Origin: Hirsutella rhossiliensis
Taxonomy: Eukaryota; Ascomycota; Sordariomycetes; Hypocreales; Ophiocordycipitaceae
DNA: 64,000 bases
Assembly (NCBI RefSeq): GCF_020360975.1
Contig: NW_025408671.1
Span: 5,642,001-5,706,000 of the forward strand
Direction: 5' to 3'
How positions within the stretch are numbered: the first letter of the stretch is position 1; each line of letters begins with the position of its first letter. Shown here piece by piece: positions 54,219 through 64,000 of the stretch. Both the position numbers and the translations under genes were made by a program. The notes below the pieces were generated by a model. It ran no database searches, was not told the origin of the DNA, and saw only the letters and a list, made by a program, of their open reading frames with translations.

Positions 54219-57200
54219 GTTATAAGCCCGGGAGGAATAGAATTCCTATACCTTCCGGCTACTATAAAAGGCACTTTTCTACCCTTCCCCTATAATAATA
54301 TAGAAAAACGACTCTGCCGCCCCTACGGTCTATAGGACGATTCTTATAGAGCCCTAAGATTAAGATAAGTAGGTAAAAGAGCTATAGGCTCGTATAGATA
54401 GAACTATCTATAATTTAGTCTTCTTTAATAAGTAGGACCCTCTTAACCCCCCTCTTTATCCTAGGGCAATAGAATTTATAGAAGGAGCTTCCCTTTTCTC
54501 TAAGCTAACCTTTATATAATAAAGAGCTTTTTCTACTACCTTAGGTAACTACGAGAGTTACCGAAAGGAATACTTTTACGAGATAAAGCTACTAACTACT
54601 GCTTATACGGCAATAACGGAATCCGTTAGTGCTATAAAGCTAATCTCTCTTTAAGAGGAAGAGACTCCTAAGTAGTAGCTTTTAAAGCTCGAGACCTCGA
54701 TAGCTCCCTCGAGGGGCTATATAACTAACCGTATTAGGAAGACCTATACGGCCTACCTAGGAGCCTTTTCTACTAGGAACCTACTAGCTTCTTCGTAGCT
54801 AGCTAAGTAAGAAGAAATCCTTAAGGAAGCTAACTAATACTTCCTAATAGAAGCTCTTTCCGGCTAGTAGCTATAGGATATATCTCTACTAATAAAGCCT
54901 ATTAGTAACGGTTACTTAACTATCTTTCGAGAAGCTAGCTAGGAACTAGATAAAGAGGCTACTAGAGTATAATAGTAAGCAGTCTTATTCCTTTAAGGCT
55001 AGCACTTAACCTAGACAGCTCGACCTACTGCCCCTCTAGCTCCTCCTCCCTCGAGAGCCTTAACCCCGTCTTTAACGGCTGCCCTAGTCCCGGCCCCGGC
55101 TCCGCCTTCTACTCCGGGCCCGGTCCCGTTAGTTAGACCGGCCCGACTAGTCCCTTAATAGACCTTTTAGTCCGTTAGTTAAAAAATCAAGGAACTAGTC
55201 GAAATCGAACCTCGTTAAAATTAGTAATAAGGGGTAAAAAGGGGGGGTTTTTAAATAGACCTTTTAGACCGGGACGAGGATTCCTCGAAGAAACGAAAGA
55301 CTAGACGAAACGGCTGCCTAGCCTATAAATCCCTAGGCTATCGGTTATTATAATACTAGTAGGTCTTTAAGGAAAACCGACCTAAAGGATTTAACCCTTT
55401 AAAGAGGCTATAAGAAACGATATAATAGTCTCTTAAGGAGGACCCCTCGTTATAAAAGAAGATAGACGAGATTTAGGTTACTAAGAAATAGTAACTAACG
55501 CCGCTACCCTTATTCGAGCCGTAAATTTAAGGAAAAATCGTTAGTATAGTAAATCCGGCCTTTATCTTCCCTATAGATTAATAAGGCTAAGACTAACCGT
55601 TAGAGCCCTCCGATTATCCCCTACGAAAATTAGCTATCCTTAACTCTAGTGCTTCCCTTAATATCTATAATATACTCTTATAATTCCGGTCCTTTAAGAA
55701 GGCACGGAGGGAATATCTTATTACTAGGGAATTAACTGTATAGATAGAGGGGTATAGAAGGGTGAATTTTACGATAAAATTACCTAACGGATCTATATAA
55801 ATTCTTCGACGAAAAAGGGTAGCTTTTTACCCTTAATTTTTAATAAGCCTAATTTCCTTCCGCTTTCTTTAAAAGGAAGGAATCTTCTAAGATACGACGT
55901 CTAACCCTATAAGGCTAGTTTAGAAGAATTAGATAATTAGGCTTATTAAGGAGAAATTCGGTTAATTTATTCTTAAATTCCGACCTATCCTTAGGAAGGA
56001 ATCTCTTAAGAAGTTAGCTTTCCCTACTAAGAGGAATAGGTCTACTATAAAGGACCCTCTTTTAGTAGCCTAAGGAGACGGCATTCTTTAGCACGTATAA
56101 CTTAGTTACCTAGGCCCCCTAGCTTTATATAAGCTAGGCTAATAATAAGGCGTACGAATAAGGGGCCTAAAGACCGTCGAATATAAATACTATAGCTAAG
56201 GGAAGACTAGGAGACGAATTTCTAGACGAACCCCTTTACGGCCGGACTAGCCGTATAAGGAAATTTAGGTTAATTAGACCGACGTCTTTAAGGACTAAGA
56301 AAGCTTTATTAGAGTAATGTTTTTTATAGACGCTTTTTTAGGGATAGTTTTCCCCTATTTCTTATAGACCTACCTAAGTAAGTATAACTAGTTTGCCCTC
56401 CGGGACTTCCTTAACTAAATAAAATCCTACTTTAGCTATAAGGTAAAGAAGATATAGTCTAATAGAGAGCTATTTACGAAAGATATCTTAAATTAGCTAC
56501 GAAAAAGGGGCATTTTACCCCTTATATTAGCACTAAATACCTAGGCCTAAAATAAAGGGGTAGAAAGATTAAGGGGTGCTATAATAGAAAGGGCCTATAC
56601 GATAAGACTTACTATAAAGCTTCCTTACGACCTTTAAAGGGAAGTCGTTAAGACCGCCTATTACCTTTAGAACCGGACCCCTAGGGACCCTAAGGACCCT
56701 AGGGAACTAAACTAAGGAATAAACTAAAAATCCCCCCTTAAGCTCTTTATAAAGAAGAGGGCCTCGCTAGCCTACCTTTATACCTATGGCTATAAGGTAT
56801 ACGCTATAACTACTAATATATAGCTAAAAAGGAAGAAGAAAAGAAAGCTTAATCTTAGAGCCTTTATTAGTTACCTCGTTAGCTATAATTCTACGAATAT
56901 CTTCTAGATATAGATTCCTCTTTTATAAAAGGTTATTTTAACTAGGGATATAATTTTCGATAAATCTAGCTTCTTTAACGGAAAGAGGGATTAATAGCCC
57001 CTTTTACTCTCTTAATATTAGCTAATTTAAAAGATCTAAATCCCCCCTTCCTAATAGTCTTAAGAAGAGGTCCTAGATAAGGAAATAAAAGAAGAAACTA
57101 ACGTCGAAGTAGTTAAGGATAACGCTAACTTCGAAGAAGAAAAAAAAGAGGAAGCTACTAAATTAGATAATCTAAACGAAGAAAGAGACTATAGGAAAGC

Positions 57201-58559
57201 GGTAAAGCTAGAATACGCCTACCTCCCTACGCCTCCTCTTATATAATAAGAAGATCTAAAAGTAGCTTTCTCTATTAGTCTTCCCGTCTTAACCCCTAAG
57301 GGGGTAGGAAAGGTACTTCTCTTAAAGGATTACCCGGCTGCCTTTTTATCCTAGCTTTAAGAAGTAAAAGAAGGTATAGGGCCTAATATAAAAGAAGACT
57401 AACTTCTCCTTTATTTCGATTGTTTTTCCGACTTCTATCTAACGCTTATAGAAGACGGTTCCTACGGAGTATTTATAGTAGGCCGGCCTTTTAAGCTACT
57501 ATTAGTAAGGAAGGTATATAAAAGAGACCTCCCGGACCTACTAGTAAACTAAAAGCAGCTAGAAAAACACCCTTTTAGAGACTAGTTTTTCTAGGCCTAG
57601 AAAGACTACCTAGCCTTATATAAAGAGATAGGGTCTTTTAAAGAGGTCCTTAAGGAAAAAGTAAGAGGAAAATAGGTCCTTAGCTATAAGTAGGTCTTTA
57701 TCTATAAGACTAATAAATACGGCTTCCTTTAAAAGTATTAGGCCTAGCTAGTTATTTATAAGAATTAATAGGAAAAAGGGGATCTACCTACTAGGGCAAC
57801 TACCCTAGTAGGGATATTATTTCGGACCCTTATAGCTATAGTAGTAGAATTCGACCTCGAACTCGATTAGATAGATATAGTTAACGCCTTCGTTAACTGC
57901 CCTCTTAAGGAAGAAGAAGTTATCTATATACGACTTCCTCTTAGTTTCTAATAGCTAGGAAAGGTTCTATAGCTTAGGAAAGCTCTATACGGACTATAAA
58001 GATTACCCCTTCTTTAGCAATAGCATTTAATAGGTTCCCTTAAAGCCCTAGGCTTTAAGAAAGTCCCTTAGGAACCGTGTATAATATAGAAGGGTAAAAT
58101 CATAGTCTTCTTCTACGTCGATAATATTATCTAGGCCTACCTAAAAGAGGAAGAAGTAACTACTAAGGAGGCTATAAAAGGCCTATAATAAAGGTATAAG
58201 ATAACTAAGCTAAGGGAGCTAAAGTAGTTCCTAGGGATATAAATCCTTTAGAATAGGTCCTAACGGACTATCTAGCTTACCTAGGACGCTTATATTAATA
58301 AGGTCGCTTATAAATTCCTCCTTAATTCCCTCGATAAGAAGCTTCCCTCTACGCCTATATTAGATATAAGAATATACCCTTATATTCCTATTTTACTATT
58401 ATAAAGAAATAATAGGCATAGGGAGGCTTTATAGAATAAGCTAGTAAAAAGAGGCTCTATAATATAGTCTAAGGGAATAACCCTTAAAGACAAAGACCTC
58501 TACTAGATATCTATACCTTCCTCTAGGAAAAGCGGGTTAGGATAAGCCTATCCCTATAA

Positions 58560-58925
58560 ATAAAAATATGTATAAAATGTATAAGTTAATTACGAGCAGA
58601 ACGGATACCCTATTGCCTATTTTAGCCTAGCGGTTCCGAAGATATCCGCGATACGAGAATAGGTAGGGCATAGAACATTCTAGTTAAATCCACTACTTAT
58701 ACTAGAACCCATAGTCTTACGTTAACCATCACGCTATAATTAGACCACCTATTAAGTTAGGAAGATATACTATAGATAGAGCTTTTTAAGTACTATAGAA
58801 TATACTAGAAAGCTAACTAATTAGTCTACTAGTAGGCGAGCAATAGTCTATTAAAGACAAAGGATTTCCCTAGGAGTAGTAGATAGAATAAGCAAGTTTA
58901 TAAGCATCTTTTACAACGCTATTCT
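58560..58925. other. RIP-poor island inside the Copia reverse-transcriptase region
   Basis: CA and TG reappear at near-normal frequency (for example around 58560-58580, 58610, 58670-58770, 58880-58915) in an otherwise RIP-saturated element. It falls between readable RT segments that should be nearly adjacent, so it is extra sequence. I found no terminal repeats or target duplication. Confidence 0.45.
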
Positions 58926-60171
58926 TTTAATATATTATTTAGCCCCTTATATACTCGTTATAAATTCCGGACGAAATCCTACCCTATACTCCTTCGACCG
59001 ATCCTTCCGCTTACGTTATTGATTACCCGATTCTACGCTTATTACTTATACCTCCTTATATTAAACGAAGAGCTTTTACCTATCTATCCTTTTAAGCTAA
59101 GGAGTAAGAGAAACACCGATATTAATAGAAGGTAGGCTCCTTGCTTTTTTTAGCTATTTCTACTAGACCGGATATTTCTTTTACGGTCTCCCGGCTAGCT
59201 AGGCATAACTAGAATCCTAGCCCTAGGCACTAAGAAGTAGTAGACTAAGCAATCCTTTATCTCTATTTAACGAGATTATATAGTCTATGCCTAAGAGGGT
59301 AGGGAAGGAAACTAGCTACCGAAATCTTCCTCTATTTAAGCGATTCGTCCTTTACGGATAATTTATTAAATAGAAAGAGCTTATAGGGGTATATTATATC
59401 CCTTTTTAGAGGAACTATTACTTAGAAAGCTTCGAAATAAGCTACCGTTATAACTTCTAGTATAGAGGCAGAGCTACTAGCTCTTTTAAAAGCGTTAAAA
59501 GAAGTGATTTTCCTTAGCCGGCTACTAATATCTCGACGACTATAAATTCCGACCCTATTAGCTATAGAATATAATAATATATAGACTATATAGATTCTTA
59601 CGGAGGAAAATAGTAAGCTATTAACCTAGCTATAATATATCGATATCTACTAGTATTAGTTACGCTAAGAGGTTTAAAGGGGACTTATTTCCGTCCGTTA
59701 GGTTTTAATAGTATTAATAAAAGCTAACGGTCTTATAAAGCCCCTAATAAAGTAGAAGCTAGCTGTCTTTTTATAGTAAATTAGGCTAGAAGACGTTTAA
59801 GAGAAGCTATCCTTAGAAGCCCGCCTTAAGAGTCTATAGGAGGAGCTAATAGTACGTATAAGAAGGTAACGTTTATAGCTAAAGAAAGGAACTAAGACTT
59901 ATCTTAAAGGAGGGCCCTTAGCTTAATTAAGACTTATTCTTTTTAAAGGCCCCCCTTTTAGGGACTTATCCTTAGAGAAGACCCCCTTTCTTATAGGACT
60001 TAATTTCCTCCTTAGGCCCCTTTTCCTAAAGTAGGTCTAAAAGAACCTAAGGCTAAAACCTAGATTTCTTAAGTAAGGGATAAGTATAGACTAAGACCTC
60101 CTCTATACGCTTACCGGCCTAGGTATTTAGCTTTACCCTTTCTATAAGGGCAGGCTATAGCTAAGGGGGTA

Positions 60172-60646
60172 TATCGCGAAGCGTAGCCTAATTTATATTC
60201 TCGGAGATATCCTATAGTAAAAGGGACCTAGGAAGCTAAAAAATAGGTTTTAAGGAAGGAGCTAAAAGGAGGTATAGAGAGGAAGGTAGGGGTAAGAGGG
60301 GAAGTAGAAGTAGCGATAGCTTCTTATAGAGGTAGCGAGAGATAAGACGGATATACCGGTAACGGCTAGAAAGGAGAGGAAAAACTAGTAAAAGGCTCGG
60401 TAGTTAAGAGAATATTAATAGCTTCGTTAAGTAGGATCTTCTTTATTAATTAAGATGCTAGATAGGTATAAAGAAGGGCATTAGATAGAGGAAAGAAGGA
60501 TAATTAAGGCAATATAATAATTACTCCCTTACTATAATTACTACCCCTATAAGATTTAAATATCTCTACCTTACCTATCTAACCCCTTACTTTTACTTTT
60601 ACCTTTATATATTTTATATATACTTCTCGTATCTCTCTTTATAAGA
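60172..60646 (+). repeat. 3' LTR (475-bp family)
   Basis: 475 bp. The terminal CGCG of the 5' LTR is TATA here (CTTTATAAGA), i.e. all four bases changed in the RIP direction. Confidence 0.9.
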
Positions 60647-61149
60647 CTTTTATATTTCCCCCTTAATATAATAATAACTTTATATATTCTACGTTAATAG
60701 TAATATTTAAGCTTAAATCTAATCCTACTAAAAAGACTTAGTAGATCTTAATAGCCTTAAAAACTCTATTAATATAGAGATCCCTTAAGAAGTAAAAGCT
60801 ATCCTTACTTAAGAGGCTATTAAATAAGGAGCTACTAACGCCGCCGCTACTATTATATTTAGTCTAAATAGTAAGGAAGTTAAATTTAGCTATAAAGGAA
60901 TATTCCTAGCTTAAAAGCACGTTATTTACTTAAAAACTAAAGTAGACTTTTATATAATATAATAGTAGCTTAATAAGACCTTTAGTTAATACTAAAGGTA
61001 TATTATAATAATATCTTAAATAAATATATACTATAGTATAAGTAGTAGGTAAGCTACTTTATTAGCTAATATCGTAACTTTAAGTAGTATATAAATAGCT
61101 TAGTTAAGACCGCTTATAAGGATATAAAGTCTTATTTAGTTATAAGTAC

Positions 61150-64000
61150 TTTAATAAGTAAGATTATACCCTTATAGATATTAGCTTATAAGAGGGATAA
61201 GACCCTTAGCGCTTCTTATCTACCCCCCCTAAGTATACCTAAAGGCTTTATAAAAGCCTAGATTATTTAATTAAATATCTTCTTTAATTATAGTTAATTT
61301 AAATATTTATTTTTCCTTTTTAAAGTAAAGGCCGCTAGTTATATAACTTTAGTAAAAATAAAGAAGTATAAAGTAAAGAAATCTCTATAACTTATATTAA
61401 TAACCTAAGACCCTTAGAGCTAAATATAAGACTAATAATTAGATAATTACGCGGTTTATTACTTTATTAATCTTTAGCTATATACTATAGCTACTTTAAG
61501 TATATACCCTTATCCTTATTAAAACTAGTCTCTAAGGTATAAGCTAATTATTCCGTTTTATTTATATAACGATAAGTAGCTTTATAAAGCTAATAATACT
61601 TAGAAGATAATAGTATTATTTAGAAAAAATAAAATCTAGGGATTTAATAGTTAAAGTAGTAACTACCTTAATAGCTAGAGTTAGGAACCTAATAAGGCGA
61701 TAGGCTTACTAAGAAATAAATAATTAAATAATACCTTAACTAGTAATAAAGGAAAAATAATAAGCTAATACTAAAAAACCCTAAGCTCTTATTATTAGCC
61801 TTATAACCCTTAATACTAGCGACTTAGTTAAGAAACTACGATCCTTATATAATACTTTAAAAGATATAAATAATAATAATAGTATAATCTAGACTATTTT
61901 AAAACCTTACTAAGACCTCTTACTTATATATATACTAATAATACTAATATAGGTATTAATAAGAGATACCTTAATAACCTTAACCTTAGCTCTCCTTTAT
62001 ATAATAGCTTATAGAGAACGCTTACCTTTCTTTAATAAATAAGAAAGTAAGTAATAAGATAGTTATAGTAAGATATCTTTTAACTTTAAAAGCTTTAACT
62101 TTAAATTTTATAAACTTATAATCTATAAGTATATTATATTTAGAAACGCTAGCTATTAAGAGCGAATATTTAATTTTATTACTAGTAATACTAAAAAAAT
62201 TAAGGTAGATATTAATAAGATTATTAATAGACTTAGAAATATACTTATTAAAAGCTAAGATAACCTTATAAGAAAACTTTATTAACTATAACTCTTACTT
62301 ATTAGTAAATTTAATAGTAAAAATATAACTAAATTTTATAAGAAGTTTAAATAAGAGATATATATTAACTATATCTATAATAAAGATAAAATAAACTAGC
62401 TTAAAGTCTATATTTACTTTATATAAGCCCTTACTATTAAAATTCTTATAGATAGACTTACTTAAGAAAAAGTAAAAAAAAGACCCCTTTAATACTACTA
62501 TATATATAATATTAAATAACTAGAAACTACTAATAACTACTTAAACTATTATAATACTAAAAAGCCTAAGACTATTATAAAAGTTATAAAATAGCTTAGT
62601 ATTTACTTATACTTATAGCGTAAGGTATAACTTAATAGCTAAGAAGAATCTATAGTTTAGTTATACTTTATTTATTATATAATACTAAAGGAACTTATTA
62701 TTAACGTTAGAAAGAGAAATAAAAAGATATATAAGGTTTTCTTAAAACTCTTATATAAAAGCCTTATCTATATAATTAATAACTACTTAGTACCTTACTA
62801 AGATATTAAGTAATAAGATATAGTATTTAAAGTCTATAATTAAAAGCTTAAGAACTTAAAGAAAGATTAGCTTTTTAAGGAAATTAATAAAGTAATTAAA
62901 AAAGCTAAATCTAAGAAAGGCAAAGATAAACTTCTTAAAGAGTTAAAGAAAATAAATAAGAAACCTAGATAGCTTATAAAGAAGATCTTAGACCTAATAA
63001 AAGCCTTTAAAGAAATAAAGATTAACCTTACTTATTAATAAAAGTAGATATTTAACTAGCTTAATAAGGAATAAAGATATATTAGTAGTAAAGGCTACTT
63101 TTTAAGTTATAAATAAAAAGGTAGTATAAATACTATTAGACTTTACTACCTATTTAATTAATATATATAGTTTTAGGTTAATACTTTTAACTAATATAAG
63201 AGATACTTTTATTATAGTAAAGAAAAATACTACTTTAATAAGTATAAGGTATACTCTTAAAACTATAATATTAAATTTATAATATATAAAGTAGTAAATA
63301 AGACTTTTTACCTTAAAAGAAAAAATAATAAAAGTATAATTCCCTTAGTACTTACTAATTAGTTCTCTTAAATAGGTATATATATTTAAAGGCTTATTAT
63401 ATACTAAGTAAATATATAGCTAGACTCCTTTATATTACTACTTATAAAATAAGTTAAAGCTATAGTTATACTATCTTACTTAAATTAAGCTATTAGTAAA
63501 AGAGAATTTAGTTTCTTAGACTAGTTTAAAAGATATAGAAGCCTATATAATTAAAAGCTAAGGAGTTTAAAAGTAAGTAATATAAAAAAGGAAATAAGAA
63601 AGATATTAGTTATTATAATTATAGATAATATATAATAAAGCGATATATATAATTAAATAGTTTATATAACTATAATAAGGATTAATACTTATAAGGGAAA
63701 AAGATAAATAGTTAAAGAGAATATAAAGGAAATTAAAATAATAAGAATAGTAAAAATTAGCTTAAAGATTATTCTTATATACTATAAATATAAAATAGAT
63801 CTAAATAAGAAGTTTAATAAACTTATAGATAAAGTTATTAGAGAAATTATATATAAAAGAATCCCGATCCCTTTAAATTACTTAATTAACTTTATTCCTT
63901 AACTAAATAAAAGACTTAGTATAAGATATATAGATATAGCCTAAGGTATAGAAAATACTAAATTCTAAACCTTAAAGAAGGTAGAGAGTAATATAAAACC
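61150..64000. other. Unclassified RIP-saturated repeats to the window end
   Basis: Very AT-rich and almost free of CA/TG, with no open frame. Protein-like fragments can be sensed (a low-complexity Gln/Ser/Asn-type stretch about 61640-61800, lysine-rich stretch about 62850-63000, an LLDFTTY-like aspartyl-protease-type string about 63140) and would suit a retroelement, but I cannot classify it. It runs off the window. Confidence 0.4.

Larger units (their letters stand above)
53744..60646 (+). mobile_element. RIPed Ty1/Copia retrotransposon inside the MULE relic
   Basis: 6903 bp between two 475-bp LTRs, flanked by a perfect 5-bp duplication CTTTT (53739-53743 and 60647-60651). The primer site directly after the 5' LTR, GTTATAAGCCCGG (54219-54231), is the RIPed form of the GTTATGAGCCCGG used by the 41428 family. 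Polypurine tract AAGGGGGTA lies at 60163-60171. RT is readable near 57675-57790 (KWVF..KTNKYGFL..ARLV pattern), about 57850-57990 (LELD..DIVNAFVN, then VIYIRLP) and at about 58113 (FYVDN, YVDD with D-to-N). The end of RT (KVGSLLFLAISTRPDISF) is near 59115 and RNase H follows. It has no open frame. It is long for a Copia element because about 0.7 kb seems inserted between 58350 and 59050. Confidence 0.9.
52780..61150 (+). mobile_element. MULE-type transposase relic, RIPed and split by a Copia element
   Basis: 5' part 52780-53743, 3' part 60647 to about 61150. Reading TAA/TAG as RIPed CAA/CAG/TGG and TAT/TAC as CAT/CAC, the 5' part gives the FAR1/WRKY-GCM1 zinc domain of fungal MULEs: Cys-x-Arg motif, KLNCPF, a Trp-containing strand, DRHNHRPSLNPF and HR. 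Across the insertion the frame continues from KNTLF into a block with three consecutive Q-to-stop changes followed by LYIF-H-VNSNI, i.e. the QLCIFHVNKN-like part of MULE transposases. TIRs were not located. The approximate ends are set by where protein-like sequence can be read. Confidence 0.68.

Noticed and set aside
53744..60646. Possible Gypsy-type element because of the length
   Set aside because: The readable RT segments, YVDD-type box position and initiator tRNA anticodon-arm primer are of Copia type; the excess length is explained by the internal insertion near 58.4-59.0 kb.

Overview
The window is nuclear DNA of a filamentous ascomycete, most likely a Sordariomycete. The evidence is short (46-90 bp) spliceosomal introns with CTAAC/CTGAC-type branch sites, GC-rich genes of clear ascomycete type, an intron-containing tRNA-Ser, and repeat-induced point mutation (RIP). 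RIP has removed almost all CpA/TpG from the repeats. I cannot assign a genus from sequence alone; a hypocrealean is my guess.

Layout. (1) 1-9.7 kb is transposon-rich: a young, un-RIPed Ty1/Copia element (139-6314, identical 200-bp LTRs), a probable solo LTR (6637-7067), a small spliced secreted-protein gene stranded in AT-rich DNA (7681-8227), and two solo LTRs with matching target duplications (8703-8988 and 9212-9688). (2) 10-40.5 kb is a normal gene-bearing island: a multi-spanning membrane protein, tRNA-Ser(GCT), an FMO-type flavin monooxygenase, a 10-cysteine secreted peptide, a SYLF/YSC84 protein, a promethin-like lipid-droplet protein, RPT2 (26S proteasome ATPase), a UBC1-type E2 with UBA domain, LSC1 (succinyl-CoA ligase alpha), ELP3 (Elongator), and two large secreted proteins. 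(3) 40.5-49.8 kb is a divergent pair of fungal orphan genes. One of them, with a PD-(D/E)XK-like motif, was cut near codon 6 by a 6.4-kb Copia element (41428-47874) that has since been heavily RIPed. (4) 49.8-64 kb is a nest of RIP-saturated transposons: a TA-flanked TIR transposon (50034-52534) holding a 630-bp TA-flanked element (50081-50710), then a MULE-type transposase relic (about 52.8-61 kb) split by a 6.9-kb Copia element (53744-60646) with a perfect 5-bp duplication. The last about 2.8 kb are unclassified RIPed repeats running off the window.

The housekeeping genes form a compact block of divergent and convergent pairs (RPT2/UBC1, UBC1/LSC1, LSC1/ELP3, ELP3/secreted protein). The RPT2 upstream region carries an exact proteasome-associated control element and an inverted pair of CACGTG boxes. 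The two RIPed Copia families share a primer-binding site complementary to the anticodon arm of initiator tRNA-Met and a near-identical polypurine tract, so they are half-tRNA-primed relatives. The un-RIPed Copia element does not share that site. Most boundaries and introns were placed by eye from target duplications, reading-frame continuity and splice consensus, and were not computed.
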